DNA of 64,000 bases from Wenzhouxiangella sediminis (GTDB taxonomy: Bacteria; Pseudomonadota; Gammaproteobacteria; Xanthomonadales; Wenzhouxiangellaceae). Shown piece after piece: positions 48,440 to 57,046 of the stretch (positions are counted from its first letter, which is position 1; each line of letters starts with the position of its first letter). The stretch covers positions 41,001 to 105,000 of the forward strand of contig NZ_QUZK01000041.1 in NCBI RefSeq assembly GCF_003410055.1. Reading direction: 5' to 3'. The translations under genes and the position numbers were made by a program. Below the pieces are notes generated by a model. The model saw nothing but the letters and a program-made list of their open reading frames with translations, made no database searches and had not been told where the DNA came from.

Positions 48440-48616
48440 GTTGTGCTCCCTCACAGTGGCAGGCGGCAGGGTGTTGCGCGTCAGCCGGTGTCGATGTCCC
48501 TTGGCCAGTTCTAGCACAGGGGCTGCTCCGGCCGCCAGCGAGCGGCCCGGCAGATCTCATGGACTTTAACGACAACGGGCGAGCTTTCCGGCCAGGCGCC
48601 GTGGCCTGCCGGGGAC

Positions 48617-49744
48617 TCAGGCTGAGTGAATCACCCCGAGCTTTACCGGCCGTCTTGCCCCGGTCACCGATTGCGTGTCCAGGCTCCTGCCGGACAGACG
48701 CACGCGCGCCAGCCAGGCGAACAGGGTGGCTTCCACGTGGTCGGCGGCGAGGCCCAGTTCGTCACTGGGGATGACCCGGATGCCACCGCCGCAGCGCTCG
48801 ATTCGCTCCAGCAGGTCGGCGTTGGCCGCGCCGCCGCCGCAAGCGACCAGCAGCGACGGCGCCTCGCCCGGGGCGGTATCGATGGCTTCGGTCAGGGCAC
48901 GGGCCGAGAACTCCGCGAGCGTGGCCTGAACATCCGCCGGCCGGGATGCGGCCCAGTCGGGCAGGCGACTGTCGAGCCAGGCCGGCGTGAAGTACTCGAT
49001 GCCGGTGCTCTTGGGCGCGGGCCGGGCGAGGTAGGGATCGTCCATCAGGCGCTCGAGCCAGCCCTCGTCGACGGTCCCGCTGGCGGCCCAGCGGCCTCCG
49101 GCGTCGAAACGTGCCGAATTGAAATGACGCCGGTACCAGAGGTCGAGAAAGCAGTTCGCCGGACCGGTGTCGAAGCCTCGTACCGGCTCACCGGGAGCCA
49201 GGAGGGTGACATTGGCGATGCCGCCGAGGTTGACCACGGCGCGGGCTTCGTCGGGAGACCGGAACAGGGCTTCGTGCAGCAGCGGTGCCAGTGGCGCACC
49301 CTGCCCGCCCGCCGCGAGGTCGGCCCGGCGAAAGTCGGCCACGGTGACGATCCCCGTGATTGCGGCGATGCGATGAGGATCGGCGATCTGGAGCGTGTAG
49401 GGCGGGTCGGCCTCGGCGTGGTGGACGATGGTCTGGCCGTGCGAACCGATGGCGGTGATATCCGACGGGGCCAGGCCGGCCAGGTCGATCGCGACTCGCG
49501 CGGCCTCGGCAAAGCGGTCGCCGAGTACGGCATCGAGCCAGCCCAGGCGAGCGACGGGGAAGTGGTCGGGGTCGCGTCGTACCGTGTCGAGCGTTTCCCG
49601 CAGTTCGCCTTTGAAAGGCAGCGTCGTGGCGGCCAGCAGACGCGGCGCGTTGCCGTCGAAATCGACGGCGACGGCGTCGATGCCGTCCATGCTGGTGCCG
49701 GAGATCAGCCCGACGTAGATCTCGCCGGGCGGGGCGGAATCCAT
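48617..49744 (-). CDS. anmK: Anhydro-N-acetylmuramic acid kinase
   Basis: Phosphorylates 1,6-anhydro-MurNAc to MurNAc-6-phosphate in cell-wall recycling. It begins VGLISGTSMDGIDAVAVDFD, and contains TAIGSHGQTIVHH, VADFRRADLAAGGQGAPLAP, AVVNLGGIANVTLL, GFDTGPANCFLD and VACGGGAANADLLE. 375 residues, the normal length. It begins directly after the stop of the M23 peptidase gene, so the two envelope genes form an operon. Confidence 0.95.
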   Translation of the reverse strand: MDSAPPGEIYVGLISGTSMDGIDAVAVDFDGNAPRLLAATTLPFKGELRETLDTVRRDPDHFPVARLGWLDAVLGDRFAEAARVAIDLAGLAPSDITAIGSHGQTIVHHAEADPPYTLQIADPHRIAAITGIVTVADFRRADLAAGGQGAPLAPLLHEALFRSPDEARAVVNLGGIANVTLLAPGEPVRGFDTGPANCFLDLWYRRHFNSARFDAGGRWAASGTVDEGWLERLMDDPYLARPAPKSTGIEYFTPAWLDSRLPDWAASRPADVQATLAEFSARALTEAIDTAPGEAPSLLVACGGGAANADLLERIERCGGGIRVIPSDELGLAADHVEATLFAWLARVRLSGRSLDTQSVTGARRPVKLGVIHSA

Positions 49745-51220
49745 TCAGCAGCTGCTGTCGACGCCCTGGCAGCTCTCGCTGCCGCGGCTGGCCATCAGGG
49801 CGGCGGGCGGCGCCAGGGTGTCGAGCCGGGCCAGCAGACTGTCGCCCATGCGGCTGAACTCGGCCATGTGCTCGGCCGGCAGGGGATCGGCCGGCGGCAG
49901 GTCGATGGTGCGCGGATTGCGGTGCACGCCGTTGAGCAGGAATTCGTAGTGCAGGTGCGGGCCCGTCGCCAGGCCCGTGGCGCCGACGTGGCCGATGGTC
50001 TGGCCCTGGCGAACGCGATCGCCGCGGCTGACCACCTTTCTCGACAGGTGCAGGTAGCGGGTGACGATGTTGTTGCCGTGCTTGATGAAGATGTAGTTGC
50101 CGTTCGGGCGCGTGTAGCCGGCTTCGATGACCTTGCCGTCGCCGGCGGCCCACACCGGCGTGCCGACGTTGGCGGCGTAGTCGGTGCCGTTGTGCGGCCG
50201 CACGCGGCCGGTCACCGGGTGCAGGCGGCGCGGGTTGAAGTTGGACGACACGCGCGCGAAATTCAGGGGCGTGCGCAGGAAGGCCTTCCGCATCGGGCGG
50301 CCGTCGGGCGCGAAGTATTCCGGGCCGTTGCCGGCATCGAAGCGCACCGCCTCGAAGGCATCGCCCTGGTTGACGAAGCGGGCGGCCAGGATGGCGCCGT
50401 CGCGCAGGTATTCGCCCTCGCGCCAGACTTCTTCGTAGATCAGGGCGAAGCGGTCGCCGTCGCGGATGTCGAGCGCGAAGTCGATGTCCCAGCCGAAGAT
50501 CGTGGCCAGGCGCATGATCATGGCGTCGGACAGTCCGGCCTCGCGGGCGTCGTTGTACAGCGAGCTGTTGATGGTGCCCGAGGCCTCGACGATGCGCCGC
50601 TCGACCGCGCGCGGCTCGGTGCGCGTGGTCAGGCCGTCCTCGTCGCGCTCGACGTAGAGCCAGGCATCCTCGTCGAGTTCGGTGCGCAGGGCACGGAAGC
50701 CCTCTTCGGGGTCGATGTCGAAAGCGAACTCGTCGCCCGGGCGGATGCGGGCCAGGTCGCGGGTCTGCTCCGTGGTGGTCACGATTTCGTGGAGCAGGCC
50801 GGCACCCAGGCCGAGGTCGCGGAAGACGCGTTCCAGCGTCTGGCCCGGCTCGATCTCGACGATGCGCCAGGACGCCTCGGCTTCTTGCGGCGCGGGCGTG
50901 GGCTGGGGAAGCGAATTTCCGACCGAAGCCGTCAGGACTTCGGGCGTCTGTACGTCGCTTTCGGCGCCGGCGAGTTGCGGCAGCTCGACCGGCCGGGTGC
51001 TCGCCGCCGGCGAGCCCTGCGGGCCGCTGGGGATGAGGGAGACGACCACACCGAGGACGACGAGCCCGACGGCGGCCAGGCTGACATGGGGACGTGCGCG
51101 CAGCGCGCGGGCGCAGTGCCCGGTAGCCGTGCGGCCGGTATCAAGCACCGGCTGGACTTTGTCCAGGAGTGATCGGGTCGGACGCGAACGCCCGGGGGTG
51201 GCCATCGATTTTCTGCTCAT
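49745..51220 (-). CDS. M23 family murein endopeptidase (MepM/Csd3-like)
   Basis: A 491-residue membrane-anchored peptidoglycan hydrolase. One N-terminal membrane segment (VSLAAVGLVVLGVVVSLIPS) is followed by an OapA/LysM-like region (RIVEIEPGQTLERVFRDLGL), a Csd3-like middle domain, and the C-terminal M23 lasso domain: RPHNGTDYAANVGTPVWAAG and ATGLATGPHLHYEFLLNGVH carry the zinc ligands (HxxxD and HxH). The M23 part is complete. A start at 51205 (MATPGRSRPT) is also possible. It precedes anmK with no gap and diverges from tyrS. Confidence 0.93.
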   Translation of the reverse strand: MSRKSMATPGRSRPTRSLLDKVQPVLDTGRTATGHCARALRARPHVSLAAVGLVVLGVVVSLIPSGPQGSPAASTRPVELPQLAGAESDVQTPEVLTASVGNSLPQPTPAPQEAEASWRIVEIEPGQTLERVFRDLGLGAGLLHEIVTTTEQTRDLARIRPGDEFAFDIDPEEGFRALRTELDEDAWLYVERDEDGLTTRTEPRAVERRIVEASGTINSSLYNDAREAGLSDAMIMRLATIFGWDIDFALDIRDGDRFALIYEEVWREGEYLRDGAILAARFVNQGDAFEAVRFDAGNGPEYFAPDGRPMRKAFLRTPLNFARVSSNFNPRRLHPVTGRVRPHNGTDYAANVGTPVWAAGDGKVIEAGYTRPNGNYIFIKHGNNIVTRYLHLSRKVVSRGDRVRQGQTIGHVGATGLATGPHLHYEFLLNGVHRNPRTIDLPPADPLPAEHMAEFSRMGDSLLARLDTLAPPAALMASRGSESCQGVDSSC

Positions 51221-51329
51221 GCACGACGAATCAGGGCTTCAAACCCGTTAACATTACCGACTCGCGGCCGGGAAAGTCAATCAAGAGCCGGCCAGAAATG
51301 ACTGTTTTACAAGGCATGGACCCCAAGCT

Positions 51330-52511
51330 GTGACGGATATCAACGAACTCATTCGCGGCGCTGCCGAAGTCATCCAGGTCGAAGAACTCGAGAAAAGGCT
51401 GGCCGAAGACCGGCCGTTGCGCATCAAGGTGGGTTTCGATCCGACCGCACCCGACCTCCATCTGGGTCACACCGTCATTCTCAACGCCATGCGCCGCTTC
51501 CAGGACGCCGGGCACGAAGTGATCTTCCTGATCGGCGACTTCACCGGTATGATCGGCGACCCCACGGGCAAGAACGTCACCCGCAAGCCGCTGACAGAGG
51601 ACGACGTCCGCGCCAACGCGCAGACCTATCGCGAACAGGTCTTCAAGATCCTCGACCGCGAGAAGACCGAGGTACGCTTCAACTCGGAGTGGTTCTCCGA
51701 GATGGGCGCCGCCGACATGATCCGCCTGGCCTCGCAGCACACCGTCGCGCGCATGCTCGAGCGCGACGATTTCGAGAAGCGCTACCAGGCCGGCCAGGCC
51801 ATCGCCATCCACGAATTCCTCTATCCCCTCGTGCAGGGGCATGATTCGGTCGCTCTGAAGGCCGACATCGAGATGGGCGGCACCGACCAGAAGTTCAACC
51901 TGCTCGTCGGCCGCCAGCTCCAGCACCAGGCCGGTCAGGCACCGCAGATCATCATCACCTGGCCCCTGCTCGAGGGTACTGACGGCGTGCAGAAGATGTC
52001 GAAGTCGCTCGACAACTACATCGCCATCGACGAGTCGCCCGACGACATGTTCGGCAAGCTGATGAGCATCTCCGACGAGTTGATGTGGCGCTATTTCGAG
52101 CTGCTCAGCTTCCGTCCCATCGAGGACATCGAGGCCCTGCAGCAGGCCGTCGCCGACGGCGGCAACCCGCGCGACGCCAAATTCGCCCTGGCCATGGAAA
52201 TCGTCGACCGCTTCCACGGCGAGGGTGCGGGCGAGAAGGCGCGCGATACCTTCATCGCGCGATTCCGCCAGGGCCAGATGCCCGAAGAGATCGACGAACA
52301 CGAACTCGACGGCCCGATCGGCCTGCCCGCGGCGCTGACCGCCTGCGGACTGACGGCCTCCAATTCCGAGGCCTTCCGCATGCTCAAGCAGGGCGCGGTC
52401 AAGATCGACGGCGACAAGGTCGACGACCGTGATCGCGAACTCGAGGCGGGCTTCGAGGGCGTGTTGCAAGTCGGCAAGCGGCGCTTTGCGCGGGTCAGGG
52501 TCAGGGCCTGA
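51330..52511 (+). CDS. tyrS: Tyrosyl-tRNA synthetase
   Basis: Class I aminoacyl-tRNA synthetase. [20 protein letters not shown] contains the HIGH-equivalent [19 protein letters not shown] follows, the tyrosine pocket lies in [16 protein letters not shown], and [15 protein letters not shown] is the KMSKS loop. The C-terminal 60 residues are an S4 RNA-binding domain. 393 residues. The GTG start at 51330 is the first good one after the divergent M23 gene. Confidence 0.96.
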   Translation: MTDINELIRGAAEVIQVEELEKRLAEDRPLRIKVGFDPTAPDLHLGHTVILNAMRRFQDAGHEVIFLIGDFTGMIGDPTGKNVTRKPLTEDDVRANAQTYREQVFKILDREKTEVRFNSEWFSEMGAADMIRLASQHTVARMLERDDFEKRYQAGQAIAIHEFLYPLVQGHDSVALKADIEMGGTDQKFNLLVGRQLQHQAGQAPQIIITWPLLEGTDGVQKMSKSLDNYIAIDESPDDMFGKLMSISDELMWRYFELLSFRPIEDIEALQQAVADGGNPRDAKFALAMEIVDRFHGEGAGEKARDTFIARFRQGQMPEEIDEHELDGPIGLPAALTACGLTASNSEAFRMLKQGAVKIDGDKVDDRDRELEAGFEGVLQVGKRRFARVRVRA

Positions 52512-52527
52512 CCTCCCGCACGCCTGG

Positions 52528-53136
52528 TTACTGGCCGTATGTCGGACCGTCCTCGAGGAACCTCAGCTCCTCGTCGGTGCTCTCACGGCCCAGTGCCTTG
52601 TTGCGATGGGGGTAGCGGCCGAAGCGCTCGATGATCTCGGCGTGTTCGCGGGCAAACTTCAGGAAGCCCCCGGCGATGGCGCCGTGCTCCGGAAAGTCGT
52701 TCGCCAGTGTCTCGTACCGGGCAACCGACTGCTCCTGCACCAGCGGGTCCTCGCTGTGCTGCAGCGGCATGTAGAAGAAGGCGCGCTCGGCCAGGCCCAG
52801 GCTGCGGTCGACGCCGCCGGCGATGCCCGCCAGGGTCAGCGCCAGCGCCTGGCCGTCGTGTGCGAAGGCTTCCGGCTGGCGCCGAAAGATCACGCGCGGC
52901 GCCTGGTCGAGTGCCAGGATCAGGGCCAGGCGTCCCGTGCCGGAAGACAGCCAGTCCGTCAGCCTGCCCGCGACCGCCTTGTGCAGGGTCGGCTCGAAAC
53001 GCTCGCCGACGGCCTCGTCGTCGGCCGCGGTCGGCTGAAACCAGAATTTCATGCGCTCGGCAATCCGGTCGGGATTGCCGGCGGCAACCCCGAACCAGAA
53101 ATCGAGCAGTCTTTCAGCCTCGTCCGGACCGTTCAT
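52528..53136 (-). CDS. DUF924 family protein
   Basis: A 202-residue cytoplasmic protein of the DUF924 family. Conserved parts are LLDFWFGVAAGNPDRIAERM, KFWFQPTAADDEAV, ALILALDQAPRVIFRRQPEA with FAHD, RAFFYMPLQHSEDPLVQEQS, and GRYPHRNKALGRESTDEELR near the C-terminus. The fold resembles a TPR-like bundle and the function is unknown. It converges with tyrS with 16 bases between stops. Confidence 0.9.
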   Translation of the reverse strand: MNGPDEAERLLDFWFGVAAGNPDRIAERMKFWFQPTAADDEAVGERFEPTLHKAVAGRLTDWLSSGTGRLALILALDQAPRVIFRRQPEAFAHDGQALALTLAGIAGGVDRSLGLAERAFFYMPLQHSEDPLVQEQSVARYETLANDFPEHGAIAGGFLKFAREHAEIIERFGRYPHRNKALGRESTDEELRFLEDGPTYGQ

Positions 53137-53183
53137 TCAGCGGGTTCGGTTGCCCGTTTCCCGAGGCAGGTTCGGTAACAATG

Positions 53184-53363
53184 CTAACCTTTGGGTCCGA
53201 GTAGCAACCACAGGATCAGTCCGATCAGGGGCAGGAACAGCAGTACGAGAATCCAGATGACCTTGGCGCCGGTGCCGGCGGAGCTCGAGGCGGTCTTGAC
53301 GATGGCCCAGATGATGATGATCAGCCAGATCAGGCTCAGAATGCCGGTGACTTCGATACCCAT
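53184..53363 (-). CDS. Small PLDc_N-type membrane protein
   Basis: A 59-residue protein not usually caught by length-limited gene finders. It has two hydrophobic helices, GILSLIWLIIIIWAIVKTAS and VIWILVLLFLPLIGLILWLL, a short polar loop (SSAGTGAKV) and a C-terminal GPKG. This matches the PLDc_N (phospholipase D nuclease N-terminal) membrane domain found as a free-standing small protein. GGAAGGAG lies seven bases before ATG 53363. Upstream of DUF924 on the same strand with a 47-bp gap. Function unknown. Confidence 0.8.
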   Translation of the reverse strand: MGIEVTGILSLIWLIIIIWAIVKTASSSAGTGAKVIWILVLLFLPLIGLILWLLLGPKG

Positions 53364-53470
53364 GATGTTCTCCTTCCCTCATTGACAGTTTTCTCAATGA
53401 CCAAGCATCAACGCTCAGGCAATCGCCGTCAAGCGCTCCGTCGATCAGGACAGGCGGGGCCGGAGAGCCC

Positions 53471-54514
53471 ATGAGCCGAAGGCGCCAGGAGCGTTTCATA
53501 CTGCCCGGCACGCAGGTCAAGCAGAAACACTGGCGCCAGCGCCTGCGCGCCGATTTCAGGCTGGCCATCATCAGCCTTTTCGGCTTGTGCACGATGCTCG
53601 GTATCCTGCCACTGGCCGTCTACCGGTTCATGGTGGGTGACTGGCAGACCGGCGCGGGTGATGTCGCCCTCGTTGCCTTCATCGGCGTTCTTGTCGGCTT
53701 TGCATGGGCCAGCGGCCGGACCTACGTGGTCGCGCGTCTGCTCACCCTGACCGTCACCCTGGGCTACCTGGGGCTGGTGACCTTCGGCAACATCGACGTG
53801 ATGTGGGCCTTCCCCATCCTCGGGGCCGGGTTCTTGCTCACCGACCGCGTATTCGCCTCGGCCAGCGCGCTGGGAACGTTGGCGCTGACCAGTCTCTTCG
53901 CCGACCGCTTCGCCTCCGCCGTCGATGTCTGGAGCTTCGTGACCACCGGCGTGCTGGTCAGTATCTTCGGCCTGATCTTCGCCACGCGAACCGAGTTGCA
54001 GCAGCGGCAACTGACCGAGATTGCCAGCCGTGATCCGCTGACCCGGGCCGGCAACCGACGAGCGCTGCGCTACGCACTCGACGAGGCCGAGCGCATCAAG
54101 GTCCGCCACGAGAGTCCGACCAGCCTGATCCTGATCGACCTCGATCACTTCAAGTCGATCAACGATGTCCACGGTCATGAGGCCGGGGACCGCATCCTGG
54201 TCAACCTGGTCGAGATCATCAATTCCCGGCTGCGCGGCCAGGACAGCATCTTCCGGCTGGGCGGCGAGGAGTTCGTCGTGCTGTTGCCGGGTGCGGCTGC
54301 AGAAGACGCCGAACGGGTGGCCGGCACCATCAAGCGCACCCTGGCGACCCAGCTCGAGGGGCCGGGCGGGCCGGTGACCGCCAGCATGGGCGTCGCCGAG
54401 CTGGGGCCGGCCGAGCCGGTGAGGCAGTGGCTGTCCCGGGCCGACGAAGCGCTCTACCAGGCCAAACGCGACGGTCGCGACCGCGTCGTCATGGCGCCGG
54501 GGCCCGACGCCTGA
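53471..54514 (+). CDS. Membrane-bound diguanylate cyclase (GGDEF)
   Basis: A 347-residue protein with about six N-terminal membrane segments (roughly residues 30-170) and a C-terminal GGDEF domain: DPLTRAGNRRALRYALDEAE, LILIDLDHFKSINDVHGHEA, and the active site FRLGGEEFVVLLPG. The inhibitory I-site RxxD is present (RGQD, five residues before GGEEF). The variant GGEEF is generally active, so it should make cyclic di-GMP. The sensed signal is unknown. It ends 46 bp before argF'. Confidence 0.92.
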   Translation: MSRRRQERFILPGTQVKQKHWRQRLRADFRLAIISLFGLCTMLGILPLAVYRFMVGDWQTGAGDVALVAFIGVLVGFAWASGRTYVVARLLTLTVTLGYLGLVTFGNIDVMWAFPILGAGFLLTDRVFASASALGTLALTSLFADRFASAVDVWSFVTTGVLVSIFGLIFATRTELQQRQLTEIASRDPLTRAGNRRALRYALDEAERIKVRHESPTSLILIDLDHFKSINDVHGHEAGDRILVNLVEIINSRLRGQDSIFRLGGEEFVVLLPGAAAEDAERVAGTIKRTLATQLEGPGGPVTASMGVAELGPAEPVRQWLSRADEALYQAKRDGRDRVVMAPGPDA

Positions 54515-54560
54515 ACAAACCTGCTATCGTCGGACCATCGAACCGCCCGACGACGATGCC

Positions 54561-55556
54561 ATGCGACATTTCCTCTCCACCCTCGACTGGTCGCGCGCCG
54601 AACTCCAGCCGTTGCTCGACCGCGCACGCCTGTGGCGCGAAGGCGAATCCGGCCGCCCCCTGGCCGGCCGCTCCGTGGCCCTGCTCTTTCTCAACCCCTC
54701 GCTGCGAACGCGCGCCTCCTTCGAAGTCGGCGTCTTCGAGCTCGGCGCGCACGCCGTGGTGCTCGAACCCGGTCGCGGCGCCTGGGGCATCGAGTTCGAA
54801 ACCGGCGTGGTCATGGACGGCGACGCCGAGGAGCACATCGCCGAAGTCGCCGGCGTGCTCTCGCGCTACTGCGACGCCATCGCGCTGAGGGCCTTCCCCC
54901 TGTTCAAGAACTGGCAGGAAGACCGACAGGACAAGGTGATCCGATCGCTCGCGCAGTACGCGCGCGTGCCGGTCATCAACATGGAAACCATCGTGCATCC
55001 CTGCCAGGAACTCGCCCTGATGCGCACCATCCAGGACCACCTCGGCGAGCCCGACGGCAAGAACTTCGTACTGACCTGGACCTGGCACCCGCGGCCGCTC
55101 AATACCGCCGTGGCCAACTCCGCGCTGCTGATCGCCAGCAAGTTCGGCATGAACGTGACCATGCTCATCCCCGACGAAGCCTACCGGCTGGACGAACAGT
55201 TCATGGACGCCGCCGACCGACAGGCCGGGGAATCGGGCGGCTCGCTGACCGTCACGACCGATATCGAGTCGGCCTACACCGGCGCCGACTTCGTCTACGC
55301 CAAGAGTTGGGGCGCGTTGCCCCTCTACGGCCGTCCCGAAGAAGAGGCGAAACTGCGCGAGCCCTTCCGCCACTTCATCGTCGACGAGGCCAAGATGGCG
55401 CTCACCGACAATGCCCGCTTCAGCCATTGCCTGCCGCTGCGGCGCAACATCAAGGCCACCGACGGGGTCATGGACGCCGACTACTGTGTCGCCCTCGACG
55501 AAGCCGAGAATCGGTTGCACGTGCAGAAGGCCTTGATGGCGGAATTGATTGGGTAG
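54561..55556 (+). CDS. argF': N-acetylornithine carbamoyltransferase
   Basis: Transfers a carbamoyl group to N-acetylornithine, giving N-acetylcitrulline. The protein matches the Xanthomonas AOTCase type rather than ordinary OTCase: FLNPSLRTRASFEVGVFELG, VVMDGDAEEHIAEVAGVLSR (the glutamate region typical of the acetylornithine enzyme), METIVHPCQELALM, WTWHPRPLNTAVANSALLIA, YAKSWGALPLYG and HCLPLRRNIKATDGVMDADY. 331 residues. It opens the arginine cluster; argG follows after an 86-bp gap with tandem repeats. Confidence 0.94.
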   Translation: MRHFLSTLDWSRAELQPLLDRARLWREGESGRPLAGRSVALLFLNPSLRTRASFEVGVFELGAHAVVLEPGRGAWGIEFETGVVMDGDAEEHIAEVAGVLSRYCDAIALRAFPLFKNWQEDRQDKVIRSLAQYARVPVINMETIVHPCQELALMRTIQDHLGEPDGKNFVLTWTWHPRPLNTAVANSALLIASKFGMNVTMLIPDEAYRLDEQFMDAADRQAGESGGSLTVTTDIESAYTGADFVYAKSWGALPLYGRPEEEAKLREPFRHFIVDEAKMALTDNARFSHCLPLRRNIKATDGVMDADYCVALDEAENRLHVQKALMAELIG

Positions 55557-55598
55557 TTGGTTCTTTAGTTTTTTGGTTCTTTAGTCTTTTGGTTTTTT
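55557..55598. repeat. Tandem 16-bp repeat array after argF'
   Basis: Two near-identical 16-base units TTGGTTCTTTAGTTTT and TTGGTTCTTTAGTCTT and a partial third (TTGGTTTTTT) start on the first base after the argF' stop codon. It is AT-rich in a GC-rich genome. No inverted partner was found nearby. Confidence 0.85.
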
Positions 55599-55642
55599 CG
55601 TGCTCTGCAACGGAATGACAACGAACACAGGATGATGGAACG

Positions 55643-56839
55643 ATGACCGAACGCGTCGTACTCGCCTTCTCCGGCGGACTGGATACCAGCTATTGCGTGC
55701 TCGCGCTCAAGCAGCAGGGCTTCGAAGTGCACACCGCCTTCGTCGATACCGGCGGAATTGCCGCTGACCAGAAGGACTGGATCGCCGAGCGCGCCCGGGC
55801 GCTGGGCGCGGCCGAGCACCATGAGCTCGATGCCGCCGTGCCGCTGTGGGACCAGTTCGTGGTGCCACTGCTGTGGTCCGGGGCGCGCATGCTCGAGCAG
55901 TACCCGATGCTGTGCTCGGACCGCTACGTCATCGTCGAGCAGTGCCTGAGGCTGGCCGACGAGCTCGGCACCCGGCACTTTGCGCACGGCTGCACCGGCA
56001 TGGGCAACGATCAGCTGCGCTTCGACCAGTCGGTGCGTTCGCTCGGCGACTACGTCATTCACGCACCCATCCGCGAGCTGCAGCGCGAGACCAGCAACGT
56101 GCGCGCCCACGAACTCGAGCTCATGGAGAAGGCCGGCGTCGAGGTGCCGCAGTCGTCGAGCCGCTATTCGATCAACGAGAACCTGCTGGGCGTGACGCTC
56201 TCGGGCCAGGAGATCGACGAGTTCGGCGTGCCCGGCGAGGACACCCAGGTGTGGTGCAAGCCGCGCGAGGAGTGGCCGGCGGGCAAGCTGGAGCTGACCA
56301 TCGGGTTCCAGGGCGGTCGAGCCGTGAGCCTCGATGACCAGCCCATGGAAGGCCCGCAGCTGCTGGCCGAACTCAACCGCCGCCTGGGCGCCTACGGCGT
56401 TGGCCGGCACATCTATACCGGCGACGTCTCGATCGGCCTGAAGGGGCGGATCGTGTTCGAATGCCCGGGGATCGACGGGCTGCTCGTGGCCCAGCGCGCG
56501 CTGCGCGAGGCGGTCAACACCAGGCTCCAGAACCAGTTCCACGCCAGCATCGCCCAGCGCTGGGCCGAGCTGGTCTACACCGGCTTCTTCTTCGAACCGC
56601 ACAAGGCCGACCTCGAGGCCTATCTCGAGTCGGCAAACGAGTACGTCACCGGCGTGGTCCGCCTGGCCACCGACGGCGGCAGCGTTCAGGCCGTGGCGCT
56701 GGGCTCGCGCTACCTGCTGAAAGACCCCGATGCCGTCTACGCCCAGTCGGCCGCCTGGACGCCCGAAGAGGCTGAAGGCTTCGTCAAGCTCCTCGGCCAG
56801 TCGTCCACGTTGGCAGCCCGAATTCGAAAAGATTCCTGA
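55643..56839 (+). CDS. argG: Argininosuccinate synthase
   Basis: Joins citrulline and aspartate to argininosuccinate with ATP. The N-terminal ATP-binding motif VVLAFSGGLDTSYCVLALKQ is clear; FVDTGGIAADQKDW, FAHGCTGMGNDQLRFDQSVR and SSRYSINENLLGVTLSGQEI follow. At 398 residues it is a full-length enzyme and resembles the variant seen in Xanthomonas. Here it acts on citrulline released from N-acetylcitrulline by ArgE. The stop is immediately followed by the repeat element at 56840. Confidence 0.95.
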   Translation: MTERVVLAFSGGLDTSYCVLALKQQGFEVHTAFVDTGGIAADQKDWIAERARALGAAEHHELDAAVPLWDQFVVPLLWSGARMLEQYPMLCSDRYVIVEQCLRLADELGTRHFAHGCTGMGNDQLRFDQSVRSLGDYVIHAPIRELQRETSNVRAHELELMEKAGVEVPQSSSRYSINENLLGVTLSGQEIDEFGVPGEDTQVWCKPREEWPAGKLELTIGFQGGRAVSLDDQPMEGPQLLAELNRRLGAYGVGRHIYTGDVSIGLKGRIVFECPGIDGLLVAQRALREAVNTRLQNQFHASIAQRWAELVYTGFFFEPHKADLEAYLESANEYVTGVVRLATDGGSVQAVALGSRYLLKDPDAVYAQSAAWTPEEAEGFVKLLGQSSTLAARIRKDS

Positions 56840-57029
56840 AAACGCAAAGACGCTAAGACGCAAAGAAAAATGGAACCACCGAAGACACTGAATACACGGA
56901 ATTAAGGACAGAGCGAATATGCCGCTTGTTGCATTCATCTCGAATGGACTTTTCTTTCAGTGAATTCGGTGCTTTCAGTGGTTCCTGTTTTAATCCGTTG
57001 TTTCTTAGCGTCTTGGCGTCTTGGCGTTT
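56840..57029. mobile_element. Nested inverted-repeat element between argG and argE
   Basis: Outer arms: 56840-56868 (AAACGCAAAGACGCTAAGAC...) and 57001-57029, inverse copies with about four mismatches in 29 bases and an eight-base period (ACGCAAAG). Inside them lie inner arms 56871-56903 (GGAACCACCGAAGACACTGA...) and about 56961-56996, inverse copies of the period-9 class seen at 180-316. Between the inner arms are about 55 bp with no gene. The outer left arm starts on the first base after the argG stop. Confidence 0.65.
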
Positions 57030-57046
57030 AAAAGGTTTAGAAGCTA

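Noticed and set aside
48626..51172. An 848-codon open frame on the plus strand
   Set aside because: It is the antisense shadow of anmK and the M23 peptidase, both of which have clear catalytic motifs.
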